From positions 186,001 through 250,000 of the forward strand of contig CACXKA010000006.1 in assembly GCA_902768125.1 (NCBI GenBank): DNA of 64,000 nucleotides. The letters are read 5' to 3'. Shown here piece after piece: positions 1-7,948 of the stretch; position 1 is the stretch's first letter, and every line of letters begins with the position of its first letter. The stretch comes from an uncultured Bacteroidales bacterium. Its GTDB lineage: Bacteria > Bacteroidota > Bacteroidia > Bacteroidales > Bacteroidaceae. The notes under the pieces are model-generated. The model had not been told where the DNA came from. It searched no databases and worked only from the letters and a program-made list of their open reading frames with translations. Both the position numbers and the translations under genes were made by a program.

Positions 1-1
1 C

Positions 2-253
2 CTCACCCTGAAAGAGGCAGGCATCAACGTGCAACTCTCCGAAGTGTTCGCACTCAGCATCGACGACCAACCCGGACGTGCAGCTGAAGCCATCAAGGAA
101 ATCTCTGATGCCAACGTGAGCATCATGTACCTCTACTCCTTCCTCTGGCAAGGAAAAGGCGTGCTCGTGTTCCGTGCCGACCAGAGCGAAAAGGCAAAGG
201 AGGCCATCATGCTGAACAAGTTGTCGTTCATGACAGAAGAAGACTTTAAGTAA
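2..253 (+). CDS. ACT-domain protein, 3' end only
   Basis: The reading frame is open from base 2, so the true start lies before the window and only the last 83 residues are seen. The visible part contains the segment FALSIDDQPGRAAEAIKEIS followed by VSIMYLYSF, the beta-alpha-beta pattern of an ACT amino-acid-binding domain with the usual PGR-type turn after strand 1. The preceding LTLKEAGINV looks like the end of another ACT unit, so the whole protein is probably a tandem ACT protein of the kind found beside phenylacetate-CoA ligase genes in Bacteroidota. The next gene starts 2 nt after the stop, so the two are probably cotranscribed. The ligand cannot be told from sequence. Confidence 0.75.
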   Translation, partial: LTLKEAGINVQLSEVFALSIDDQPGRAAEAIKEISDANVSIMYLYSFLWQGKGVLVFRADQSEKAKEAIMLNKLSFMTEEDFK

Positions 254-255
254 AC

Positions 256-669
256 ATGACTTTACTGGAAGCACTCAATAAGGGTGACCGCTTTGCTGAA
301 AGCATTGGTGCACAGCTGACAGAGGTACGTGAAGGATATGCGAAAGCAGAACTGACCGTGGAGGAACGACACCTGAACGGGGCTGGCGTTTGTCAGGGAG
401 GTGTGATGTACACCCTTGCTGACCTCGCCTTCGCAGGAGTTGCCAACAGTCGGGGCATCCTCACTGTGGGGGTGAACAACACCATCACCTTCCTCAAATC
501 AGGACAGCTGGGCGACCACCTCACAGCGGAATGCACAGAAACCCTCAATCACCATAAACTGCCCTACTGCGACATCCAGGTGAAAAACCAGAATGGAGAA
601 CTCCTTGCAGCGGTCACAGGACTGGCTTATCGCACTAAAAGGGATTTCCCATTCGAGAGGTTGATGTAA
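256..669 (+). CDS. PaaI-family hotdog thioesterase
   Basis: A 137-residue hotdog-fold protein, the usual length for the PaaI/acyl-CoA thioesterase family. The HLNGAGVCQGGVMYTLADLA segment (about residues 39-58) corresponds to the family's HxNxxGxxHGG-type active-site region, with Gln in place of the common His (GVCQGGV) and an Asp (ADLAFAG) in the catalytic helix position. The family hydrolyses acyl-CoA thioesters, often aryl-CoA such as phenylacetyl-CoA derivatives; the substrate here is inferred only. It follows the ACT-domain gene by 2 nt, which fits a phenylacetate-CoA ligase/ACT/thioesterase operon. It is cytosolic, with no signal peptide. Confidence 0.85.
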   Translation: MTLLEALNKGDRFAESIGAQLTEVREGYAKAELTVEERHLNGAGVCQGGVMYTLADLAFAGVANSRGILTVGVNNTITFLKSGQLGDHLTAECTETLNHHKLPYCDIQVKNQNGELLAAVTGLAYRTKRDFPFERLM

Positions 670-715
670 GAAAAGGGACTTTTTTCGCCCCTCAAGCGAA
701 AAAAATGCGGAAAAG

Positions 716-747
716 TTTGGTCAGTTAGAAAAAAAGCCCTACCTTTG
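716..747 (+). promoter_or_regulatory. Promoter of tRNA-Phe
   Basis: TTTGG at 716-720 and TACCTTTG at 740-747 are separated by 19 nt, matching the Bacteroidota primary-sigma consensus. The tRNA starts 23 nt further on. Confidence 0.8.
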
Positions 748-770
748 CACTCGCTAAACAAAAGCACGAT

Positions 771-843
771 GGTGCCATAGCTCAGTTGGTAGAGCATCGG
801 ACTGAAAATCCGTGTGTCCCCGGTTCGAATCCTGGTGGTACCA
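771..843 (+). tRNA. tRNA-Phe (GAA)
   Basis: Full cloverleaf: acceptor GGTGCCA pairs with TGGTACC (one G-T pair), D arm GCTC...GAGC, anticodon stem TCGGA/TCCGT with loop CTGAAAA giving anticodon GAA, and T loop TTCGAAT. CCA is not encoded. The middle pair of the T stem (CCCGG/CCTGG) is a C-T mismatch. It has its own promoter and terminator. Confidence 0.95.
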
Positions 844-851
844 CAACAGAA

Positions 852-893
852 AGGACTCTTGACAAAATTCTTTGTTGAGAGTCCTCTTTTTTT
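852..893 (+). terminator. Rho-independent terminator after tRNA-Phe
   Basis: AGGACTCTTGAC at 852-863 pairs with GTTGAGAGTCCT at 874-885 and is followed by a run of T. Confidence 0.9.
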
Positions 894-978
894 GCTAAAA
901 ATAGAGGTAGAAACGCCCACAAATTATTTTTCTCGAAAAAAAAGTGACAAAAACTTTTTTCTTTCAAACTATTATTGC

Positions 979-986
979 TACTTTTG
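979..986 (+). promoter_or_regulatory. -7 promoter element of the symporter gene
   Basis: TACTTTTG fits TAnnTTTG. It lies downstream of an in-frame ATG at 944, so that upstream ATG cannot be the start of this transcript; the ATG at 1034 is favoured. The -33 region is only a T-rich stretch. Confidence 0.65.
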
Positions 987-1033
987 CAAATCATCTTAAC
1001 AACACAATAACAAAAACTATTACCTCTATCATT

Positions 1034-2986
1034 ATGAACACACAAATGAGTCTCACAGAGGCGCTCAGTCAGAGCGGACTTGAATCGATAGACTATGTCA
1101 TATTGTTCACATACCTCATCATGCTGATCAGCCTGGGCGTGTTTCTCAGTTTCAACCGAGAGACTAAGAACACCACAGACTACTTCCTGGCGGGCAACAC
1201 GCTGACTTGGTGGGCTGTGGGTGCATCCCTCATCTGTGCCAACATCTCTGCCGAGCAGTTCATTGGTATGTCAGGTACGGCCTATGCGGACGGAATCGCC
1301 ATTGCTGCCTATGAGTTCATGGCAGCCGTCAGCCTCATCATCGTTGGCAAATTCCTGCTGCCCATCATGATGGAGCAACGCATCTTCACCATGCCCCAGT
1401 TCCTGCGCAAACGCTATTCGGACAGGGTGGGTCTCGCTTTCTCCATTTTGTGGTTGTTCCTCTACATCTTCGTCAACCTGACCACTGTAGCATGGCTGGG
1501 TGCCCTCGCCATTGAGAAGATTTTGGGACTCCAAGGATTGTCAATTTCCATCGGAGGCATCGTCTTATCGGCACGCTTCATCATCATTTTTGCCCTCATT
1601 ACCATCTCAGGACTCTACTCCATTCATGGTGGTATGACTTCGGTAGCTTGGACTGACGTGATGCAGCTGACGTTCATCATTGGTGGTGGTCTCGCCACTG
1701 CCTACTACGCTTTGGTGGCTGTGGGAGGCGAAGATGGAGGTCTATCAGTAGGCCTAGAAAAACTGAGCCATTTCGCCATCGACCGCGAATATGCCAAAGA
1801 CGCCCATTTCCACCTCATCATTCAGGAAAGCCACGCTCCCGATGCCTTCAACAGCGTGCCTGGTATCGCTGCCATTGTGGGAGGTCTCTGGTTGACCAAT
1901 CTTAGTTATTGGGGATTCAACCAGTATATCACCCAAAAGGGACTCACTGCTTTCAGTACCCATGAGGCACAGAAAGGATTCTTGTTTGCAGGTCTCCTGA
2001 AACTCGTCATACCAATCATCGTCCTTGTCCCTGGTATTTGCGCTTTCTACATCACCCAATATGGTGACCCCAACCTGCAAGATGCTATTCATGTGTCGGA
2101 TGAAGCTTACCCTTGGTTCATCAAGAACTTTATCCCTACAGGCATCAAGGGACTCGCATTTGTGGCACTCTCAGCAGCTGTCATCTCCTCGCTGGCATCC
2201 ATGCTCATCAGTACTTCCACCATCTTCACCATCGACATCTACAGGAAATATATCAATCCTGAAGCAAACGATAAAAGGCTGGTGGCTATCGGACGTGGGT
2301 CGGCGGTCATTGCACTCCTCTTCGCGCTCTTTGCTGCGGCTCCACTGCTGGGAGAGCTTGACCAGGCATTCCTATACATTCAGGAATACTCAGGTTTCCT
2401 CTATCCAGGTATCGTCATCGTGTTCGGACTCGGACTGTTGTGGAAGCGGGCATCAGGAACGGCTGCCATTTGGGTCACCATCCTCACCATTCCATTAGGT
2501 GTGATGTTTAAGTTAATCTTTCCTGAGGTGGCTTTCCAATTCCGTGCAGGATACGTCTTTATATTGCTGCTCGTGCTGTTCGTCACCATCTCTATCAACA
2601 GCAAGAAAGCTGAAACAAGTCAAACCATCCCCAAATTGGGACGCGATTTGCTAAAGAGATGGGGTATCATCTTGGGTGTCATTTCCATTGCCTCTATCGT
2701 TGCTGCTGCTTTCGTGAGCTTCGGCTGTCGCCTGCTGCCCACAGAAGCCACGCCAGAGAACAATTTCATTGCTTATCTCCACGACATTGGCTTCCAGGCA
2801 TTCTACTTCTTTGGCTTCCTGACGGGTGCTTGCGCCATTGCCTCGTATTCCAATGCGAGAAGTCCATACCAAGACCCCAAGGCCTTGCCTATCAATCTCG
2901 CACTCTTCTCCTCCACACGAGGCTACACCTATGGTTCCATCGCCATCTGCATCATCTCACTGATCGTGTATATCATGTTCTGGTAA
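1034..2986 (+). CDS. Sodium/solute symporter (SSS family, SGLT-like)
   Basis: A 650-residue inner-membrane protein with about 14 hydrophobic segments. The early motif TTDYFLAGNTLTWWAVGASL followed by NISAEQFIGMSG is characteristic of the SSS family and closest in feel to SGLT-type sugar/sodium symporters. It would use the sodium gradient to import a small solute, probably a sugar or related compound; the substrate is not determinable. The ATG at 1034 is preferred over the in-frame ATG at 944 because the likely -7 promoter element (979-986) lies between them and the extra 30 residues are not family-like. It is monocistronic: tRNA-Phe's terminator precedes it and a hairpin follows at 3068. Confidence 0.9.
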   Translation: MNTQMSLTEALSQSGLESIDYVILFTYLIMLISLGVFLSFNRETKNTTDYFLAGNTLTWWAVGASLICANISAEQFIGMSGTAYADGIAIAAYEFMAAVSLIIVGKFLLPIMMEQRIFTMPQFLRKRYSDRVGLAFSILWLFLYIFVNLTTVAWLGALAIEKILGLQGLSISIGGIVLSARFIIIFALITISGLYSIHGGMTSVAWTDVMQLTFIIGGGLATAYYALVAVGGEDGGLSVGLEKLSHFAIDREYAKDAHFHLIIQESHAPDAFNSVPGIAAIVGGLWLTNLSYWGFNQYITQKGLTAFSTHEAQKGFLFAGLLKLVIPIIVLVPGICAFYITQYGDPNLQDAIHVSDEAYPWFIKNFIPTGIKGLAFVALSAAVISSLASMLISTSTIFTIDIYRKYINPEANDKRLVAIGRGSAVIALLFALFAAAPLLGELDQAFLYIQEYSGFLYPGIVIVFGLGLLWKRASGTAAIWVTILTIPLGVMFKLIFPEVAFQFRAGYVFILLLVLFVTISINSKKAETSQTIPKLGRDLLKRWGIILGVISIASIVAAAFVSFGCRLLPTEATPENNFIAYLHDIGFQAFYFFGFLTGACAIASYSNARSPYQDPKALPINLALFSSTRGYTYGSIAICIISLIVYIMFW

Positions 2987-3067
2987 TTGATGAATGAGGA
3001 GCTAAAATGGAAGTTAACTCGCTTTGCTCATAGGAGTTAAAGAGGAAGTAAAAAGGGAAATAAAGCA

Positions 3068-3098
3068 GGGGGATGAAACTCGAAAGTTTCACCCCCCT
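3068..3098. terminator. Hairpin between convergent genes
   Basis: A GGGGG-ATGAAACT / AGTTTCA-CCCCC stem with a CGAA loop lies between the stops of the symporter and the MaoC-like gene. It has no clear T tract but its position between converging genes suggests a bidirectional terminator. Confidence 0.55.
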
Positions 3099-3128
3099 TA
3101 AACATCCCCTGTAGTATAGTTATGCGTA

Positions 3129-3593
3129 TTATTCGAAGTAGTAGAGGAACGTAGCCAAGCCCTCAAGTGCCTGCTTCTTCTGGTTTTCAATCTCCAGCTT
3201 GAACTTGATCTGCGCCTTGCAGATGCCACGAATGTTGGAAATCTCATGCAAAGAAGCGGTGAGACGCACACGCTGACCAGAAAGAACGGGCTGACCGAAC
3301 TTCATCTGATCCATTCCATAGTTGACCAGCATCCTCACATTGTTCACCTGAATCAACTCCTGCCAAAGGTGAGGCAGCAAAGAAAGGGTCAGGTAGCCGT
3401 GAGCAATCGTCGATTTGTAAGGACTCTCCTCTTTGGCACGCTCTGTGTCTACGTGAATCCACTGATGGTCAAGAGTGGCATCAGCAAAAAGGTTGATGCG
3501 CTCCTGTGACACTTCGAGCCATTCACTCGTGCCAATCACTTCGCCCAGATGTGAGGCGAACTCATCGTATGAATTAACAATCAACTTTCCCAT
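3129..3593 (-). CDS. MaoC-like (R)-hydratase
   Basis: A 154-residue single-hotdog protein of the MaoC dehydratase family (often labelled NodN-like). The segment FADATLDHQWIHVD (about residues 36-49) holds the family's catalytic Asp and His with D-x(4)-H spacing, and STIAHGYLTLSLLP (about 60-73) is the conserved substrate-helix motif. The family hydrates trans-2-enoyl-CoA thioesters to (R)-3-hydroxyacyl-CoA. The length fits a stand-alone homodimeric enzyme. No operon partner is near: it converges on the symporter and has its own upstream gap. The physiological substrate is unknown. Confidence 0.85.
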   Translation of the reverse strand: MGKLIVNSYDEFASHLGEVIGTSEWLEVSQERINLFADATLDHQWIHVDTERAKEESPYKSTIAHGYLTLSLLPHLWQELIQVNNVRMLVNYGMDQMKFGQPVLSGQRVRLTASLHEISNIRGICKAQIKFKLEIENQKKQALEGLATFLYYFE

Positions 3594-3711
3594 AGAAATG
3601 CGATAGGTTTGAATTTGGATGCAAAGGTAAACAAAAAATGATGAATAAAGCAGGCTAACCCTCCATTTTCATACGTTTGGAACAAAAATATTTATTTTTC
3701 CTACATAAAGG

Positions 3712-3747
3712 ACAAAAAAGAGAGAACTGCAATAAGCAATTCTCTCT
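3712..3747 (-). terminator. Terminator of rplS
   Basis: On the minus strand AGAGAGAATTGC pairs with GCAGTTCTCTCT across a 5-nt loop and is followed by a T run (plus-strand A run at 3712-3718). Confidence 0.88.
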
Positions 3748-3772
3748 ATCTCCCGTAAGGTTCTGGAAAAGA

Positions 3773-4150
3773 TTAATCCTCCTTCTTTTTGCCAGAGAGC
3801 TTTTCCTTGATACGAGCCTTCTTACCTGTGAGCTTGCGCAGATAGTAGAGCTTAGCACGACGCACCTTACCTACCTTGTTCACCTCGATAGAATCGATGT
3901 TAGGTGAGTTGAGTGGGAAAATACGCTCCACACCAACGGTGCCAGACATCTTGCGAACTGTGAAACGCTTCTTCTCCTCGTGACCTGCAATCTTGATGAC
4001 CACACCACGATAGAGCTGGATACGCTCCTTTGAACCCTCGATAATCTTGTAAGCTACTGTTACAGTGTCACCAGCCTTGAACTCTGGAAACTGCTTTGAC
4101 TCAGAAGCCTTCATTGCTTCCTCAGCCACTTTAATTAAATTCACTGCCAT
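3773..4150 (-). CDS. rplS: 50S ribosomal protein L19
   Basis: A 125-residue protein aligned throughout with bacterial L19: the central [20 protein letters not shown] and [20 protein letters not shown] segments are diagnostic. L19 sits at the 30S-50S interface of the ribosome. The C-terminal lysine-rich tail is slightly longer than in E. coli (115 aa). The gene is transcribed alone from a TAnnTTTG promoter (4276-4283 on the minus strand) with a leader of roughly 120 nt and ends at a strong terminator. The leader's inverted GCGAAGC/GCTTCGC sequences may form a regulatory structure. Confidence 0.97.
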   Translation of the reverse strand: MAVNLIKVAEEAMKASESKQFPEFKAGDTVTVAYKIIEGSKERIQLYRGVVIKIAGHEEKKRFTVRKMSGTVGVERIFPLNSPNIDSIEVNKVGKVRRAKLYYLRKLTGKKARIKEKLSGKKKED

Positions 4151-4275
4151 TTTGGTTGTTTATTGATAATTAAAGAGTTACAGCGAAGCATTCTCCTTTT
4201 CAGAATCGTGAAACCTGTTGTCTCTAATCCATGGGCTCTCTCCCTATCAGACAGCGGCTTCGCCAAAAACGGTTG

Positions 4276-4283
4276 CAAAGGTA
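4276..4283 (-). promoter_or_regulatory. -7 promoter element of rplS
   Basis: Minus-strand TACCTTTG, which puts the transcript start near 4269 and leaves a leader of about 120 nt before rplS. Confidence 0.7.
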
Positions 4284-4334
4284 CGAAAAAGTTTAGAGTT
4301 AGGGATGAAAAATGATGAGTTTTTTAAAGAAGAA

Positions 4335-4375
4335 GGGCGAAAAAGTGGATACGAAGCCTCTTTTTCGCCCTTTTT
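4335..4375. terminator. Terminator hairpin after the GH97 gene
   Basis: GGGCGAAAAAG (4335-4345) pairs with CTTTTTCGCCC (4360-4370). T-rich sequence follows on the plus strand and a TTCTTCTTT tract follows on the minus strand, which is the direction of the neighbouring gene. Confidence 0.75.
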
Positions 4376-4387
4376 GTTCAAGAAATA

Positions 4388-6325
4388 TTAATTATTGACG
4401 ATCACGAGACCACCATTCTTGGGGATGGTGACAGTAATTTGCTTTTTTGCCTTGATGGTGCTGACACTACCATTCAGTTCTGCATCGTCGCTATACACCT
4501 GCAGTTCTGCGTTCTTGTCGTACATCGGCAGGGCAATGGTCTTCTTCAAGGTTTCATCCTGTGCATTAACGCCGACCACAAACCACTTGTTGCCTGTGCG
4601 ACGAGCAATGATAGCATACTTGCCTGGATAGCCGTCGATGAACTTCACCTCGTCCCAAGTGGTGGGCACGCTCTTCATGAAGTCAATAGCCCAAACTGGA
4701 GCATCAGTGAGGTTGTTAGGTGCCAATGCAAAGTGCTGAACAGCACTCTGGAAGAGCACAGCCGTTGCGAGGGCATACACATCAGAAGTGACACGATGAG
4801 TGCCTCGCTTGTTGTCGGCATTGTAATACTTGTTGAGGGTGGAACCACCAAAATCCATCGAACCCACAGTGTTGCGAATGAAAGTGTGGAGGGTGGCGTT
4901 GTGTGCCTCAGCATCGCAAGAACCCTGTCCGAAGTGCAGGTTCTCAGAAGCCAAGACTGCCTCGCTGGCTGCATAGTTAGGATACATCTTCTCCCAACCA
5001 CGTGGCAGGGTACAACCGTGGAAAATCACGAGGATGCCAAAGTCGTTAGCATCAGAAAGGATGTCTTCGTAGAGCTGCATCATGTTCTGCTTGTCACCAC
5101 CAAAGAAATCGACTTTGATACCACGGATGCCAATGCTCTTCATCCAAGCCATCTCTGCACGGCGCTCACGACTCTTGTCCATCTTGCCGATAGGTGATTG
5201 AGGCGCATCGTTCCAAGTACCGTTGGAGTTGTACCACAAGAACAAGCTAACGCCCTTGCTCTTGCCATAGGCAGCAAGCTCTGCCATCTTCTCATAACCA
5301 ATCTGCTTGTCCCAAAGGGCATCAACGAGCACAGTCTGGTAACCCATTGCTGCAGAGAAATCGATGTAACGCTTCTGCTCATCGAAGTTACAGCTGGCAT
5401 CCATACCGATGATCCAACTCCAAGAGCCTTTACCATATATGTACTCCTGAGATGCTTTATACTTCTGTTCCACAAGGTCGAAAGGAACGGTAGTCTCCAC
5501 GATAGGAGCGAGTGTTGTGCCCAAGGTAATAGTGCGCCAAGGAGTCTCGCAAGGAAGTGCCACAGAGGCAGAAGTAGAGCCCCAGCCGTTGCACTCACCT
5601 GCTTGTGGGAAACCAATTTTATAGAGTCCGCCATTCACATTGAGGAGTCGGCTTGCCACATAGCTACCATCGACGCCCGTCTCACTGATGAGCACCCAAC
5701 CCTTGTCGCCCAAGTGGAAGAGACAGGGGAAGGAGTAACCTTCGCCCCAACCATTCTTACCCATCTGGTCATCGTCGGTATAGGATGTCTCGTAGCTGGG
5801 AGATGTACGTGCAAAGCCACCCATTGGACGAGACTGAGGACACATGAATGTAGTAGTACCCTCTGGCAACTGGAAACCACTCGCCTCACTCTCCACGATA
5901 CATACTTTGGTGTCGCGCTGAGGCAAAATACGATAGCGATATGCCACATCACGATTGCTCACACGGAAAATGACATCCAGCACTTTCTTGCCCTTCTGTT
6001 CAAAACTGCACACAGCCTCTGTGGCTTCGTAGTCCACATGGCTCTGCTTGATGTTGCGAAGTTGATACTGCTGCTTCACTTCCTTCACTTCACAGCCTGC
6101 CAAAGTCAATTCCTGCGTGTAATCAGCCATATTGGTCTTCACACCCAGCGGAGAACGTCCGATGAACTCGGTTGCGCCCAATGTGACACGATAAGTGGCA
6201 GCACCATTCTGGTCATCCACGACCACTGTCAGTTTACCATCAGGACTTGTAAAAGACTTCTCTGTCGCCCAGGCAGACGACCACACGCTTGCCAACGCAA
6301 GCATTCCTAAAATAATTTTCTTCAT
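4388..6325 (-). CDS. Glycoside hydrolase family 97, probably retaining type
   Basis: A 645-residue secreted enzyme with signal peptide (cleavage likely after AWA, residue 20). The N-terminal beta-sandwich (to about 280) is followed by a (beta/alpha)8 barrel starting near GSWSWI and a short C-terminal beta domain. Family signposts are GIKVDFFGGDKQ (around 400) and FHGCTLPRGWEKMYPN (around 437-452). In GH97, an Asp in the KVDF position is the nucleophile of retaining members such as the Bacteroides alpha-galactosidase BtGH97b, while inverting SusB-type alpha-glucosidases lack it; a retaining, possibly alpha-galactosidase, activity is therefore inferred. It acts in the periplasm on alpha-linked oligosaccharides. 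It is divergently placed from uxuA and has its own promoter at 6368-6375. Confidence 0.92.
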   Translation of the reverse strand: MKKIILGMLALASVWSSAWATEKSFTSPDGKLTVVVDDQNGAATYRVTLGATEFIGRSPLGVKTNMADYTQELTLAGCEVKEVKQQYQLRNIKQSHVDYEATEAVCSFEQKGKKVLDVIFRVSNRDVAYRYRILPQRDTKVCIVESEASGFQLPEGTTTFMCPQSRPMGGFARTSPSYETSYTDDDQMGKNGWGEGYSFPCLFHLGDKGWVLISETGVDGSYVASRLLNVNGGLYKIGFPQAGECNGWGSTSASVALPCETPWRTITLGTTLAPIVETTVPFDLVEQKYKASQEYIYGKGSWSWIIGMDASCNFDEQKRYIDFSAAMGYQTVLVDALWDKQIGYEKMAELAAYGKSKGVSLFLWYNSNGTWNDAPQSPIGKMDKSRERRAEMAWMKSIGIRGIKVDFFGGDKQNMMQLYEDILSDANDFGILVIFHGCTLPRGWEKMYPNYAASEAVLASENLHFGQGSCDAEAHNATLHTFIRNTVGSMDFGGSTLNKYYNADNKRGTHRVTSDVYALATAVLFQSAVQHFALAPNNLTDAPVWAIDFMKSVPTTWDEVKFIDGYPGKYAIIARRTGNKWFVVGVNAQDETLKKTIALPMYDKNAELQVYSDDAELNGSVSTIKAKKQITVTIPKNGGLVIVNN

Positions 6326-6367
6326 GTTGATTTGGTATATAATTAGTTTTATTCATGTTCGAGGGTA

Positions 6368-6375
6368 CAAAGGTA
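6368..6375 (-). promoter_or_regulatory. -7 promoter element of the GH97 gene
   Basis: Minus-strand TACCTTTG, about 40 nt before the start codon. Confidence 0.7.
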
Positions 6376-6525
6376 AGCATTATTGATGAAACAAATTGGC
6401 TCGATTGTTACACATTCTTTCGTATATGTTACAACAACGCACAAAATCTGCCCTAAAACGCCGAAATTGATACATCCTCAAACAAAAATGATACGGAGGA
6501 ACAAATAACAATCCCATTTTTTCCC

Positions 6526-6533
6526 TAACTTTG
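6526..6533 (+). promoter_or_regulatory. -7 promoter element of uxuA
   Basis: TAACTTTG in a typical CTAACTTTGCAC context, about 70 nt before uxuA. No good -33 element is seen, which may mean an activator is required. Confidence 0.65.
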
Positions 6534-6602
6534 CACCTGCACCAGCCCACGCGCTGGGCAATCTTTTCTAAACGATAAACATTAAACTCTAAACTAAATC
6601 AT

Positions 6603-7856
6603 ATGGAAAGAACATGGCGTTGGTTCGGCAAGAAGGATAAGATCACCCTTGCCCAACTGAAACAAATTGGTGTGGAGGGCATTGTGACCGCCCTGCACGA
6701 CGTGCCTCTTGGCGAGGTGTGGACGCGTGAGAAAATTCACGACCTGAAGACGTACATCGAGAGTTATGGTATGCGCTGGAGCGTGGTGGAGAGTTTGCCT
6801 GTGGTGGAGACCATCAAGTATGGCGGTCCTGATCGTGACCACCAGATTGAGGTGTACAAGGAGAGCCTGAGAAACCTTTCGGCTGAGGGCATCCACTGCA
6901 TCTGCTACAACTTCATGCCTGTGCTCGACTGGGCTCGCACCGACCTCCTGCACGTGAACCCCAACGGTTCCACCAACCTCTACTTCAACTATGCAGAATT
7001 TGCTTATTTCGATATTTACATCCTGAAGCGTGAAGGTGCACGTGAGGAATGGGCGAAGTTCGAGTTCCCTGCTGGGGTGGGTGCTGGTCGTAACGTATTG
7101 GCTGAGTGCGATGAATTGGCTAAGACGATGACACCAGAGAAAGACCACAAACTAGTGGAGACCATCATCATCAAGACCCAAGGCTTCGTGTCTGGTAATT
7201 TCAGCGAGAACGACGAGGCTCCTATCCAGAAGTTCCGTGACTTCCTCGCTCTCTACAAGGGTATCGACAAGGCACAGCTTCGTGCCAACATGAAGTACTT
7301 CCTCGAGGCAATCATGCCAACATGTGAGGAATATGGCATGAACATGTGTGTACATCCTGACGACCCACCTATCGAGGTGCTTGGCTTGCCACGCATCGTG
7401 CGTACAGAAGAGGACATCGAGTGGTTCCTCAATGCTGTTCCTAACAAACATAACGGACTCACGTTCTGTGCTGGCTCACTCTCTGCTGGTGCCTACAACA
7501 ACGTGGTGGAAATGGCAAAGAAGTTCGCTTCACGCACACACTTCGTTCATCTGCGCTCTTGCCACATCTTCCCCAACGGTGACTTCACAGAGGCTTCTCA
7601 CTTGGGGGGTCGTGCTGACCTCATCGAGCTTTGCCGCATCTTTGAGAAAGAGAACCCACAACTGCCTATGCGTGTGGATCACGGCATGACCTTCACAGAC
7701 GAGCCTGGTGGCATCATGGACGAGAGCAATCATGGTCACAATTCTGGCTACACGCTTTTGGGACGTATGTTCGCTATGGGGCAGGTGCAGGGCATCCTCG
7801 CCACTGTGGACAGAGAGTTAGGAATTGAATACAAACAACCAGGATTCTTTGACTAA
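6603..7856 (+). CDS. uxuA: Mannonate dehydratase
   Basis: A 417-residue cytosolic protein recognisable as UxuA: it starts MERTWRWFGKKDKITLAQLK, and carries the metal-binding segments MCVHPDDPP (Cys/His) and FVHLRSCHIFPNGDFTEASH, with the barrel end MRVDHG. UxuA dehydrates D-mannonate to 2-keto-3-deoxygluconate in glucuronate/fructuronate breakdown and uses Fe(II)/Mn(II). It is a little longer than the E. coli enzyme (394 aa). The uxuB gene follows after 92 nt, so the pair provides two consecutive steps. The start at 6603 fits the promoter at 6526. Confidence 0.95.
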   Translation: MERTWRWFGKKDKITLAQLKQIGVEGIVTALHDVPLGEVWTREKIHDLKTYIESYGMRWSVVESLPVVETIKYGGPDRDHQIEVYKESLRNLSAEGIHCICYNFMPVLDWARTDLLHVNPNGSTNLYFNYAEFAYFDIYILKREGAREEWAKFEFPAGVGAGRNVLAECDELAKTMTPEKDHKLVETIIIKTQGFVSGNFSENDEAPIQKFRDFLALYKGIDKAQLRANMKYFLEAIMPTCEEYGMNMCVHPDDPPIEVLGLPRIVRTEEDIEWFLNAVPNKHNGLTFCAGSLSAGAYNNVVEMAKKFASRTHFVHLRSCHIFPNGDFTEASHLGGRADLIELCRIFEKENPQLPMRVDHGMTFTDEPGGIMDESNHGHNSGYTLLGRMFAMGQVQGILATVDRELGIEYKQPGFFD

Positions 7857-7860
7857 ACAG

Positions 7861-7948
7861 AATTAAAAAATTGATGGATTGAAAAATTGAAGTTTTGCCG
7901 GATGGTCACTTCAATTCTTCAATTCTTCAACTCTTCAATTTTATAATT
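7861..7948 (+). repeat. Imperfect inverted and 8-bp tandem repeat between uxuA and uxuB
   Basis: The gap holds an AAAATTGAAG ... CTTCAATTTT-type inverted pair. The right arm is built from four 8-bp units (CAATTCTT, CAATTCTT, CAACTCTT, CAATTTTA). It could fold in the mRNA just before the uxuB start. Confidence 0.6.

Noticed and set aside
944-1033. Longer N-terminus for the sodium/solute symporter
   Set aside because: The likely -7 promoter element lies within this extension and the added residues do not resemble the family.
4439-6310. Long plus-strand frames opposite the GH97 gene (252 and 370 codons)
   Set aside because: They are antisense to a full-length conserved enzyme and show no recognisable protein features; they follow from its codon composition.
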